Below are positions 44,300 to 53,958 of a stretch of DNA of 64,000 nt, piece after piece. A program made the translations under genes and the position numbers. The notes beneath the pieces were generated by a model. It had not been told where the DNA came from and did no database searches. It saw only the letters and a program-made list of their open reading frames with translations. The stretch comes from Mariniphaga sp. (GTDB lineage Bacteria; Bacteroidota; Bacteroidia; Bacteroidales; Prolixibacteraceae), in NCBI GenBank assembly GCA_010906965.1, contig JAAFHB010000002.1, positions 1 to 64,000 of the forward strand. The letters are read 5' to 3'. Every line of letters begins with the position of its first letter. Position 1 is the first letter of the stretch.

Positions 44300-45493
44300 T
44301 TACTTCTTTTCGCTAAAAAGAATTGTATTTTTCTTGATTTCAACATTAATTTTTCCGGTAGATCTAATAATATCAAGTATCTGACTTACATCTCCATACC
44401 GGTTTAAATTTCCACTAAACCGTAAATTTCTGACAGATTCTTCACTGTAAAGAACTTCAGCCGAATACCACCTGGTTAATGTGGTCATAATATCTTCGAG
44501 ACGTGAATCGTAAAAAATCAGATTTCCATCTTTCCAGGCTGTATAAAGGTTCACGTCCACCTTTTTAATATCGGTCTGGCCATTTTTTGTATAAAATGTA
44601 GCCTGTTCTTCCGGCACCAATAACCTGCTGTCATTACTATTATGCGAATTAATCTTTACGCGGCCCTCAACAAGGGTTGTTACAATTTTTTCGGTATTCT
44701 CATAGGCATTTAAATTAAAAGATGTTCCTAAAACTTCGATGCTTATAGCTGAGGTTCTGATAATAAATGGCCAGTCCTCATCCTTTTTTACTTCAAAATA
44801 TGCCTCTCCTGTCAACTCAACCTCACGTGATTGGCCCGAAAACGTTACCGGGTATTTGAAACTGCTCATCGCATTTAGATATACCCGTGTGCCATCTGCC
44901 AGAACAATGTTATATTCTCCGCCTCTGGGAATATTAATGGTATTAAAAATGGGGTGCGTCGTTTCTTCAGCCGATTGATTTGTATAGTTCAGCTTGCCAT
45001 CACTTTTCTCAATTAATGTCCCATCTTTTTCCCTGATAGACAAATTGCTGGCTGAATCGAGCAGTACAGTTTTACCATCATTCAAAATCAATACAGCCTT
45101 TGTCGAACCCGGATGGATTTTACAAGTAGGGGCAATATTACGATGATGATGATCTGACCCCCAACTGGTATAAAAATAAATTCCGCCAACAATTATAAGA
45201 GGAAGTAGAATTGCGGCTGCAAATTTTATCATTTTTCTTTCAATAACAAGCTTTCGTCTCTTTTCAATTAAAGAAGCAATAGACTTCCAACCAACCAGAA
45301 TATCAATTTTTTGATATTCAAGATTCCGTTTGTTAAAATTCGTTGATTTTTTTACGTTCGAATAGAGCCTGTAATTTTCAGGAGATTCATCAATCCATTC
45401 CTTGAGCTTCATGGCATCATCAGCGTTCAACTCTTCGCTCACTTCCAAGGCAATCAATCTCACAATTTCGTTATAATGCTGATATTCGAACAT
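44300..45493 (-). CDS. FecR-family anti-sigma factor
   Basis: TINIPRGGEYNIVLADGTRVYLNAMSSFKYPVTFSGQSREVELTGEAYFEV. Confidence 0.93.
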   Translation of the reverse strand: MFEYQHYNEIVRLIALEVSEELNADDAMKLKEWIDESPENYRLYSNVKKSTNFNKRNLEYQKIDILVGWKSIASLIEKRRKLVIERKMIKFAAAILLPLIIVGGIYFYTSWGSDHHHRNIAPTCKIHPGSTKAVLILNDGKTVLLDSASNLSIREKDGTLIEKSDGKLNYTNQSAEETTHPIFNTINIPRGGEYNIVLADGTRVYLNAMSSFKYPVTFSGQSREVELTGEAYFEVKKDEDWPFIIRTSAISIEVLGTSFNLNAYENTEKIVTTLVEGRVKINSHNSNDSRLLVPEEQATFYTKNGQTDIKKVDVNLYTAWKDGNLIFYDSRLEDIMTTLTRWYSAEVLYSEESVRNLRFSGNLNRYGDVSQILDIIRSTGKINVEIKKNTILFSEKK

Positions 45494-45592
45494 TTTTTAC
45501 TAATGATTTATCTTTAGTAGTTGTATCCAGGTTTTGTAGTAAAACACGTAAACTCGAAAACCGGGTGACAAAATTTTTATTTTTTAAAAAAA

Positions 45593-46177
45593 TTAATTGG
45601 ACTTTGCAGCGCAAAGAAGCATGAAAAGCATGAAAACATTCTCCTTCAACTCCTTTCGCATCGATTTAAAAGCCCTCAATTTTATCGTTTTTATGGTATT
45701 TACCGTAACATTAAGCTGTTCTGCAATTGCCTGGTTTTTTAAACCGTCAAGAGCTAATTCAATCACCCTTTGACCCTGGGCAGGAAGATTCCGTACCGCT
45801 TCATATATGATCTGATAGGTTTCCTCTTCGATCAGATTGTCCCTGAAAAAAATTTCAGAATTAAGTTGTTCAAAGTTCAGACATTTCCGCTGTTTCTGAT
45901 CCCGCAAATAATTCAGACTTCTGTTTTTTACATATTTAAAAAGGTATCCTTTTGCAGAATCTATTGAATGGACATCTTTCCTTATATTCCAAATGGATAT
46001 AAAAGCATCCTGAACAATATCGAGGGACTCATCCGAATTCTTCAGGTATTTATTGGCAAACAGACACAACGAAGGGTAAAAGCTTTCAAAAAACTGTTTA
46101 AAGGCATTCACATTTCCTTTCTTAATATCTAGTATTAATTGGTCAGAATCCATCATATTTAAGCCAATTTTCTTCAT
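45593..46177 (-). CDS. ECF RNA polymerase sigma-70 factor
   Basis: FESFYPSLCLFANKYLKNSDESLDIVQDAFISIWN; region 4 QAIAEQLNVTVNTIKTIKLRA. Confidence 0.93.
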   Translation of the reverse strand: MKKIGLNMMDSDQLILDIKKGNVNAFKQFFESFYPSLCLFANKYLKNSDESLDIVQDAFISIWNIRKDVHSIDSAKGYLFKYVKNRSLNYLRDQKQRKCLNFEQLNSEIFFRDNLIEEETYQIIYEAVRNLPAQGQRVIELALDGLKNQAIAEQLNVTVNTIKTIKLRAFKSMRKELKENVFMLFMLLCAAKSN

Positions 46178-46763
46178 TGTAAATTTTATTCAATATCAAA
46201 AATGAAAATAGATCGGAGAAATAAAAAAGGGATTACTTCTGATGAAAAGTGCATATATACTTCTCGTATTAAAAACATGAATAGGTTAGAATTCCTTGAG
46301 TTTCCCTTCCGATATTCCGAAGGCAAATATGCACACAATTGCGCACCCTTGCAAAGATGTCAGTAAAATAAATAATCAGCATTGACGATTATTTTCCAAT
46401 GAAAGTTGATACAAATCCTTCCGTATCAGTTTTCGAGTGAAGTAACATTCATACCATCAAGTGATTTCGCAAAACAAAGAATACCCTCATTGCGTGATTT
46501 TTCAGATCGTACTGATTCAATCTCTATCTATGTGTGACCAGACCCCTTTTGAATTTCAACATTGCGAAGTCAGATTTATTTGATTTTTAGCCGTTTTTTT
46601 TATGTTGAAGAACAAGAATTTCTCTATCAAATATCAGTATTTTATTGAGAAATGTTTTTTATATTTGAACTCATTACCAAACTGGTTAAGCATCAATCGC
46701 ATTACAACATACCAACGATCTCATCAATATATTCTGATAATCTAATTTTAAGGAGGACGGGAA

Positions 46764-47264
46764 ATGATCACCAAAGATGAAGTTTGCAATGTTCATGCAA
46801 TGACAGAGGAGGCTAAATACAACCTTCTGAAGGAAGTAATAACCGATTACGACCGAAAAGAGAGTAACCTGATTCAGATTTTGCACATGGCACAGGCCAT
46901 ATTTGGCTATGTTCCAGCTGAGGTACAGCATTTTATTGCCGATCAGATGGAGTTGTCCTTGTCGAAGGTTAACAGCGTTTTAACCTTTTATTCTTTTTTC
47001 TCAACACAACCAAAAGGTAAATACACGGTTTCAATTTGCCTGGGAACTGCCTGCTATGTACGTGGGGGCAAGGAAGTGCTGAACAAACTAAAATCGGTGC
47101 TTGGCATCGATGTCGGGGCCACTACAGAAGACAAAATATTCTCGCTTAGCGTCATGCGTTGCATCGGAGCATGTGGATTAGCGCCCGCAATGACGATTAA
47201 CAACAAAGTCTACAAGCAGGTGAATCCCAATAAAATTCCACGCATTCTTGGAATGCTGAAATAG
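46764..47264 (+). CDS. NuoE/HydC-like [2Fe-2S] thioredoxin-fold hydrogenase subunit
   Basis: LLKEVITDYDRKESNLIQILHMAQAIFGYVP, CLGTACYVRGGKEVL, CIGACGLAPAMTINNKVY. Confidence 0.92.
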   Translation: MITKDEVCNVHAMTEEAKYNLLKEVITDYDRKESNLIQILHMAQAIFGYVPAEVQHFIADQMELSLSKVNSVLTFYSFFSTQPKGKYTVSICLGTACYVRGGKEVLNKLKSVLGIDVGATTEDKIFSLSVMRCIGACGLAPAMTINNKVYKQVNPNKIPRILGMLK

Positions 47265-47337
47265 CGATCATGCTCATTCTATCTTAATTCGTCCCATTCT
47301 ATCATCGGTTGACCTCACATAATTACGCTAAAATGCC

Positions 47338-50300
47338 ATGAAAATTAATAGTATCAATGATCTGGAAGCGATCAGGAACGAGTATCTGGCTCAGGAGAAA
47401 GAATTTCAGTACACCGCTCATATTTGCTATGCTGCCGGTTGTATTTCGTCCGACTGCAAGGATTTCAAAGAGGCCTTTGCGCAGGCATTGGAGCATGAAA
47501 ACCTTCAGTCAAAAGTCAGAATAAAATTGACGGGATGTATGGGCGCTTGTACCCTTGGACCCACTTTAATTATAAACCCCGGCAGCATCCTATATTGTAA
47601 TGTTAATCCGGCGAGTGCTGTCACGATCGTGAATCAGCATATCAGAAAAGGGAAAATTGCCGAAAAATTTTGCTACAAAGATCCCGACACAGGTGAGATC
47701 ATTCCCAATCTGCACAACATCCCATTTTTCAAACATCAGAAAAAGATCGTTCTTCAGAACTGCGGTGTCATTGACTACGCATCCATCAATGAATATATAG
47801 CCCATGACGGTTATTTTGCCCTGGGGAAAGTTCTCAGTTCGATGACGGCCCTTGAGGTGATCGACGAAATAAAAAAATCGGGATTGCGCGGCCGTGGCGG
47901 CGGCGGCTTCCCTACGGGTTTCAAATGGGCGATGGCGAATGCGGCAAAAGCAGATCAGAAATATATTATCTGCAACGCCGACGAGGGTGATCCTGGCGCC
48001 TTTATGGATCGGAGTTTGCTCGAAGGTGATTCCCATACGGTGATTGAAGGAATGATGATTGGTGGTTATGCGATTGGAGCTTCCAAAGGGATCGTTTATA
48101 TCAGAGCAGAATATCCGATTGCAGTTGAAAGACTTACCATGGCCATCAAAGCGGCCAGAGAACAAGGACTTTTGGGCGAAAATATTTTGGGGAGCGATTT
48201 TAGTTTTGATATTGACATCAGGATCGGCGCGGGTGCATTTGTATGCGGCGAAGAGACCGCATTGATGAATTCAGTGGAGGGGAAAAGGGGCGAACCCCGA
48301 CAGAAACCTCCATTTCCTACACAAAGTGGTTTATTTGGAAAACCAACCGTGATTAATAATGTCGAAACGCTTGGCAATATTGCCCCCATCATCTTAAAAG
48401 GTGGTGCATGGTTCTCCTCCATCGGTACAGAGAAAAGCAAAGGGACCAAAGTATTTGCCCTTGCCGGTGATATCGTTCACAAGGGATTGATTGAAGTTCC
48501 AATGGGGATCACATTAGGCGAAATCATTTATGATGTCGGTGGCGGAATTCCAAAAGGGAAGACCTTTAAAGTAGCGCAGACAGGTGGTCCTTCCGGCGGT
48601 TGCCTTACCCCGGGGCACCTCAACGTCGCGATTGACTATGATTCATTGATTCAGCATGGCGCCATTATGGGGTCGGGTGGATTAATCTGCGCCGACGAAG
48701 ACACCTGCATGGTGGATATGGCCCGGTTTTTTATGGATTTTGTCCAGGATGAGTCGTGTGGGAAATGTATTCCTTGTCGCATCGGGACAAAACGAATGCT
48801 CGAAATTCTCGAGAGAATAACAGTTGGGGAAGGGAAAGAGGGTGATGTAGAATTACTCATTGAGTTGGGCGATTCAATAAAAGATTCCGCGATTTGTGGT
48901 TTAGGTCAAACAGCCCCCAACCCGGTTCTAAGCACCATTAAATATTTCAGGCACGAATATGACGAGCATATCCGGCATAAGTACTGTCGTTCCGGAGTTT
49001 GCAGCAATCTTTTCATCTCTCCTTGTCAGAATGCCTGTCCAGCCGGAGTGAATGTCCCAGGATACATTGCCCTTATTGCTGCCGGACGTGTGCGTGATGC
49101 ATATAACCTGATCCGTCAGGAGAATCCTTTTCCATCCATCTGCGGTAGGGTTTGTACACATCCATGCGAAAGTAAATGTCGGCGTGCACAGATCGACGAA
49201 CCAATAGCGATTGCTGATCTGAAACGCTATGCAGCTGATTATGTACTGAATTCGGGAGAGCCATTTATGAGCTTGATCTTCCAGAAAAACGGAAAGTCTG
49301 TTGGAATTATCGGAGCCGGTCCTTCGGGATTGACCTGCGGTTATTATTTGGCACGGCTTGGCTATACGGTTGATATTTATGAAGAGAAAAGTGTTGCGGG
49401 AGGAATTCTGGCATACGGAATACCCGAATACCGGCTGCCCAAGGAGGAATTGAGTAAAGAGATCGACTCAATCACAAGGGCTGGAATCAATATCATCTAT
49501 AATTCAAAGATCGGAACCGACATAACATTTAATGAGTTAAAAGCAAAATACAATGCCATTTATATTGCCACGGGAACCCAGCTTTCGCGGAAAATAGGAA
49601 TCAAAGGGGAAGAGAAAACAGGTGTTTATCACGGGCTTGATTTCCTGCGGGATATAAATCTGAAAAAGGATGTGGAAGTAAAGGGAATCGTTGCAGTAAT
49701 TGGTGGCGGAAGCACTGCTATAGATGCAGCAAGATCGGCTCTTCGCCTTGGTGCTCAAAAGGTGCATCTACTTTATCGCAGAACCAAGGAAGAGATGCCA
49801 GCCGATAAACGTGAGGTTGATGATGCCATTGAAGAAGGTGTAATTCTGCATGAACTGGTTGCTCCGGTTCGCTTTATCGGAAATGGAGCCGTCACCCATA
49901 TTGAATGTATAAAAATGAAACCCGGTAGTTTTGGGAAAGATGGCCGGCGCGTGCCGATGGCTGTTCCTAATTCCAACTTTTTGATGGAGATCGACCTGGC
50001 AATTCCTGCTGTAAGCCAATATTCCGATTTCCCGTTTATTACTAAAGCTGATGTGGGGATTACCGATTGGGGAACCTTCATTGTCGATCCGGATACGCAA
50101 ATGACAACGCAGCCTGGAATTTTTGCAGGCGGAGATGTGGCACGCGGATCGGATGTTGTAATCACAGCTATTGCAGATGGGAAGAATGCGGCAAAATCAA
50201 TCGATAAATTCCTCGGAGGGAAAGGCAAATTAAATACCGGAGAACCGATTGAGCTTCCTGCCAGAGGGCCAGAGGAGGGGAATTCAGTTGAACATGAGCG

Positions 50301-50424
50301 CTTTCAAATGCGATACCTCGATCTTGAAGAGCGGAAAGGAAACTTTAATGAAGTTCCACTTGGCTTCCATAAGCTGAATGCCATTGCTGAAGCGATGAGA
50401 TGTTTACAATGTTCCAAACGTTAA
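47338..50424 (+). CDS. NuoF/HydB-like NADH-binding hydrogenase subunit fused to a GltD-like FAD/NAD(P)H oxidoreductase
   Basis: SGLRGRGGGGFPTGFKWAMA, CGKCIPCRIGTKRML, then CPAGVNVPGYIALIAAGRVRDAYNLIRQENPFPSICGRVCTHPCESKC, GIIGAGPSGLTCGYYLA, AVIGGGSTAIDAARSALRLGAQKV. Confidence 0.93.
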   Translation: MKINSINDLEAIRNEYLAQEKEFQYTAHICYAAGCISSDCKDFKEAFAQALEHENLQSKVRIKLTGCMGACTLGPTLIINPGSILYCNVNPASAVTIVNQHIRKGKIAEKFCYKDPDTGEIIPNLHNIPFFKHQKKIVLQNCGVIDYASINEYIAHDGYFALGKVLSSMTALEVIDEIKKSGLRGRGGGGFPTGFKWAMANAAKADQKYIICNADEGDPGAFMDRSLLEGDSHTVIEGMMIGGYAIGASKGIVYIRAEYPIAVERLTMAIKAAREQGLLGENILGSDFSFDIDIRIGAGAFVCGEETALMNSVEGKRGEPRQKPPFPTQSGLFGKPTVINNVETLGNIAPIILKGGAWFSSIGTEKSKGTKVFALAGDIVHKGLIEVPMGITLGEIIYDVGGGIPKGKTFKVAQTGGPSGGCLTPGHLNVAIDYDSLIQHGAIMGSGGLICADEDTCMVDMARFFMDFVQDESCGKCIPCRIGTKRMLEILERITVGEGKEGDVELLIELGDSIKDSAICGLGQTAPNPVLSTIKYFRHEYDEHIRHKYCRSGVCSNLFISPCQNACPAGVNVPGYIALIAAGRVRDAYNLIRQENPFPSICGRVCTHPCESKCRRAQIDEPIAIADLKRYAADYVLNSGEPFMSLIFQKNGKSVGIIGAGPSGLTCGYYLARLGYTVDIYEEKSVAGGILAYGIPEYRLPKEELSKEIDSITRAGINIIYNSKIGTDITFNELKAKYNAIYIATGTQLSRKIGIKGEEKTGVYHGLDFLRDINLKKDVEVKGIVAVIGGGSTAIDAARSALRLGAQKVHLLYRRTKEEMPADKREVDDAIEEGVILHELVAPVRFIGNGAVTHIECIKMKPGSFGKDGRRVPMAVPNSNFLMEIDLAIPAVSQYSDFPFITKADVGITDWGTFIVDPDTQMTTQPGIFAGGDVARGSDVVITAIADGKNAAKSIDKFLGGKGKLNTGEPIELPARGPEEGNSVEHERFQMRYLDLEERKGNFNEVPLGFHKLNAIAEAMRCLQCSKR

Positions 50425-50445
50425 ACTGCCTAAATCCAAATTGCC

Positions 50446-52221
50446 ATGATAAATCTTACCATCAATAATAAAGCGATTCAGGTCGAAGAAGGGACGACTA
50501 TTTTTGAAGCTGCCAAACATCACAATATTTTAATCCCTCACCTTTGTTACATGGAAAACGTTCACCAGATTGGTTCATGCCGGATTTGCGTAGTCGAAGT
50601 GGAAGGGGGGAAAACCCTGATGGCGTCTTGCGTCACAGAAGCGAAAGACGGGATGATTGTCCATACTAATTCCGAACGGGTTCGAAATGTCCGAAAAGTG
50701 ATTTACGAGTTGATGCTTTCTGATCATCCCAAAGAGTGCCTTCGTTGCTGGAGAAATCAAAACTGTGAATTGCAGGATCTGGGGAATCTAATTCAAATCA
50801 AGGAATTCAGGTACGAAGGTGCTAAATCGAAAGACATTATCGACAGTTCGAGTCCATCGATTGTGCGCGACAGTTCAAAATGTATTCTCTGCCGCCGATG
50901 TGTAACAGTATGCAACGATATTCAGGGCGTTGCACTGATGAATCCGCACCATCGCGGTTTTTCCACCTTTATCGGCCCATCGGAGGACGAACTCTTAGGA
51001 GAATCTATTTGTACCAATTGCGGGCAGTGTGTGCTGGTTTGCCCGGTTGGAGCATTAAAAGAAAAAGATTCAACTTCAATAGTTTGGGAAGCACTCTACG
51101 ACAAGTCGAAAACGGTTGTAGTACAGACAGCGCCTGCAGTAAGAGCCGCGCTCGGAGAAATTTTTGATTATGAACCTGGCACTTTAGTCACTGGCAAAAT
51201 GGCTTCAGCATTGCACGAACTGGGTTTTAATTACGTTTTCGATACTAATTTTGCAGCCGATCTTACAATCATGGAAGAGGGCTCCGAGTTTCTTGAAAGA
51301 GTAAAAAATGCTTTTACAGCACCTGCTGAAAATGCAGTTCTTCCAATGATTACAAGTTGCAGCCCTGGTTGGATAAAATTCATGGAACACCAGTATCCCG
51401 ATCAGTTAGCCCATCTTTCGAGTTGTAAATCACCACACATGATGCTTGGCGCGCTTTCTAAATCGTACTTTGCTGAGAAGATCAATATTGATCCCGCAAA
51501 TATTTTTGTTGTTTCAGTAATGCCATGTACCGCCAAAAAGTTTGAGATTTTACGCCCGGAAATGTATAATAACGGACATGCCAATGTTGACGCAGTTATT
51601 ACAACACGCGAACTCGGACGCATGATTAAGGATGGAGGAATTGACTTCAGGAACCTCCCGGATGGTGAATTTGACAGTCCTTTGGGACTCTCATCAGGAG
51701 CTGCAGATATCTTCGGAACAACCGGCGGCGTGATGGAAGCAGCATTACGCACGGTTTATGAATTGGTGACTGGGCGTGAACTTCCTACAGGCAATCTTCA
51801 CATTATGCCCCTCGAAGGATTGGACAGAATTAAAACCGCTGAATTGAAAATCGAAAATCCATTGGAAGCATTTAGTTTTTTAGCCGGAGTAACTGTAAAA
51901 GTCGCTGTCACAAGTGGATTAAAAGGTGCGGCCATTCTTCTTGATGAGATTAAAGAGGGAAAAAGCCCTTACCACTTTATTGAAATAATGGGGTGCCCTG
52001 GTGGCTGTATCAGTGGCGGAGGACAACCCCGGCCCGTAAATGATACGATCAGGACATTGCGACTTGAAGCAATCTACAGAGAGGATGAGGGGAAAAAATT
52101 AAGAAAATCGCACGAAAATCAGGATATCATGATGCTGTACCGCGACTTCTTAGGAATACCCCTTGGACATAAATCGCATGAATTGCTTCATACGGTTTAT
52201 ACCAAAAGGTCGAAGACCTAA
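50446..52221 (+). CDS. hydA: [FeFe]-hydrogenase catalytic subunit (group A, NADH-linked type)
   Basis: H-cluster motifs TSCSPGW, MPCTAKKFE, MGCPGGCISGGGQP; N-terminal [2Fe-2S], HPKECLRCWRNQNC, two [4Fe-4S]. Confidence 0.95.
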   Translation: MINLTINNKAIQVEEGTTIFEAAKHHNILIPHLCYMENVHQIGSCRICVVEVEGGKTLMASCVTEAKDGMIVHTNSERVRNVRKVIYELMLSDHPKECLRCWRNQNCELQDLGNLIQIKEFRYEGAKSKDIIDSSSPSIVRDSSKCILCRRCVTVCNDIQGVALMNPHHRGFSTFIGPSEDELLGESICTNCGQCVLVCPVGALKEKDSTSIVWEALYDKSKTVVVQTAPAVRAALGEIFDYEPGTLVTGKMASALHELGFNYVFDTNFAADLTIMEEGSEFLERVKNAFTAPAENAVLPMITSCSPGWIKFMEHQYPDQLAHLSSCKSPHMMLGALSKSYFAEKINIDPANIFVVSVMPCTAKKFEILRPEMYNNGHANVDAVITTRELGRMIKDGGIDFRNLPDGEFDSPLGLSSGAADIFGTTGGVMEAALRTVYELVTGRELPTGNLHIMPLEGLDRIKTAELKIENPLEAFSFLAGVTVKVAVTSGLKGAAILLDEIKEGKSPYHFIEIMGCPGGCISGGGQPRPVNDTIRTLRLEAIYREDEGKKLRKSHENQDIMMLYRDFLGIPLGHKSHELLHTVYTKRSKT

Positions 52222-52263
52222 TTTGAATATCGCATCCAGTAATTACATGTAGGAGTGAAAAGA

Positions 52264-52647
52264 ATGATCGACCTTAAAGTCAGACGATTTTAATCTCTAA
52301 ATTATTTTCGAAAGATCCCGGTATATGACTTATTTATTACCCGGCAGACCAAAGCAAAAAGGTGATAGACTCGATTATTTTAGGTCAGTCAAATTATCAT
52401 TTTATTGAGTTTATGACTTGTCCCGAAGGATGTTTGGGCGGCGGCGGTAATCCGGATACCAACCAATCCCGAGCTTCGGCGTAAACGGACCAAAGCCATT
52501 TATGCCGAAGATGAAGGGATGCCGCTTCGGAAATCGCATCAGAATCCGGAAATCATTAAAATTTACAAGGATTTTCTGGGGAAACCGCTTGGAGAAAAAT
52601 CGCATCATTTATTACACACAAAATACACGGCAAGGAAAAGATATTAA
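52264..52647 (+). pseudogene. Remnant of a second [FeFe]-hydrogenase gene (internally deleted, frameshifted)
   Basis: DSIILGQSNYHFIEFMTCPEGCLGGGGNP in one frame, then RRKRTKAIYAEDEGMPLRKSHQNPEIIKIYKDFLGKPLGEKSHHLLHTKYTARKRY* in another; parallels the HydA C-terminus. Possible N-terminal stub MIDLKV at 52264. Confidence 0.85.
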
Positions 52648-53441
52648 AAGGCTTTAAAAACATCGTACCCATACCTGATAATCATGATCGTAACGATGAT
52701 CAGGAAAAAGATCCGGATGAACCCGTTTCCTTTTTTGAGTGCCATCTTACTTCCGATGATACTTCCTGCGATATTGAAAATTGCCAGTAATAGTGCGATT
52801 CCAAGGATGTAGTTTCCCTGACGGATAAAAACGATCAGTGCTGATATGTTTGTCATGCAATTGACAATTTTTGCATAGGCAGATGCCTGAACAAATTCAA
52901 AACCAAGTATAATTACAAATGCAAGCACAAAAAAACTGCCTGTTCCTGGCCCAAAAAATCCGTCATAGAATCCAATAACTAATCCGATTGCAGCCCCAAG
53001 TATCATCTGACGAGTCAAGGAAAGTTGTTTGGACTGGATTTTCCCAAGATCTTTTTTGATAAAAGTATAAACCGCAATCGCAATTAGTATTATGAGAATG
53101 ATTGGCTTTAATGTGGCCGGATTGATAATACTTACGATTCTTGCGCCAAAATAGGATGCTATAAACGATGCAAATGAGATCGTGATCAACAGTTTCACAT
53201 TAAACCGGATGCGTTTGGCGTATTGAAATGCAGCCATCGAAGTTCCTGAAAGCGCTGCAATCTTATTCGTTCCAAAGATGGTCGGAAGTGAGGCATTTGG
53301 CAGCGTAACGAGTAATGCGGGAAGTTGAATCAGTCCGCCGCCGCCAACAACCGCATCAATAAAGCCGGCCATAAATGCCAAGGCAGATAATATCAATAAA
53401 GTGAACAGACTGTAATCTGAAAAAATGCCGGAAATATCCAT
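52644..53441 (-). CDS. TSUP (TauE/SafE) family membrane transporter
   Basis: FMAGFIDAVVGGGGLIQLPALLVTLPNASLPTIFGTNKIAAL; GFYDGFFGPGTGSFF. Confidence 0.93.
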   Translation of the reverse strand: MDISGIFSDYSLFTLLILSALAFMAGFIDAVVGGGGLIQLPALLVTLPNASLPTIFGTNKIAALSGTSMAAFQYAKRIRFNVKLLITISFASFIASYFGARIVSIINPATLKPIILIILIAIAVYTFIKKDLGKIQSKQLSLTRQMILGAAIGLVIGFYDGFFGPGTGSFFVLAFVIILGFEFVQASAYAKIVNCMTNISALIVFIRQGNYILGIALLLAIFNIAGSIIGSKMALKKGNGFIRIFFLIIVTIMIIRYGYDVFKAF

Positions 53442-53518
53442 TCGCAGGGAACACTTAAAAATTAGTCAGGTGACAAAGCTAACCTATCTTTTTGCAACCG
53501 TTTTCTTTTTGCAGAAAT

Positions 53519-53854
53519 TTATTTGCAGGCAGGAACAGTCTGAATCTCTTTCTTTTTGGCATTAAAGTCTTCCCAGCCTTTGCTATCCCAGTTAGGCCGG
53601 TTACCCTGCTCATCGAAAAGCTGACAATACATACACGACCACAGACCCGCATAAATATTGTAATATTTCTTCCCGTTGTATTCAATAATAGTAACGTCAG
53701 TTATATTGCAAATACTAAATGGCGTAATGAGTTCCGTGATTTTTAACTGAAGCCATACCGGGAATTCTTCGGAACCTGTGATTAAATCTTTTTTATGACA
53801 GGAAAGAAAGCTTATCATTAGAATAATAGTGGCGCAAAGGATCAAACGTCTCAT
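53519..53854 (-). CDS. Small hypothetical lipoprotein
   Basis: Lipobox-like LCATIILMISFLSCHKKD. Confidence 0.55.
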   Translation of the reverse strand: MRRLILCATIILMISFLSCHKKDLITGSEEFPVWLQLKITELITPFSICNITDVTIIEYNGKKYYNIYAGLWSCMYCQLFDEQGNRPNWDSKGWEDFNAKKKEIQTVPACK

Positions 53855-53958
53855 AAGGTTAATTTTAGCTCAAATATACGCAATAGAAATTAAACAAAAA
53901 AGACGTAACTCCATTTGTTGGATTACGTCTTCCTGTTAAATGACAGCTAAAAGGATAA

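Noticed and set aside
47590-48165. 191-aa antisense ORF in the NuoF-GltD gene
   Set aside because: Opposite strand of a clear NuoF domain, no independent support
52411-52608. 65-aa minus-strand ORF between hydA and the TSUP gene
   Set aside because: Antisense of the hydrogenase remnant, which explains this DNA better
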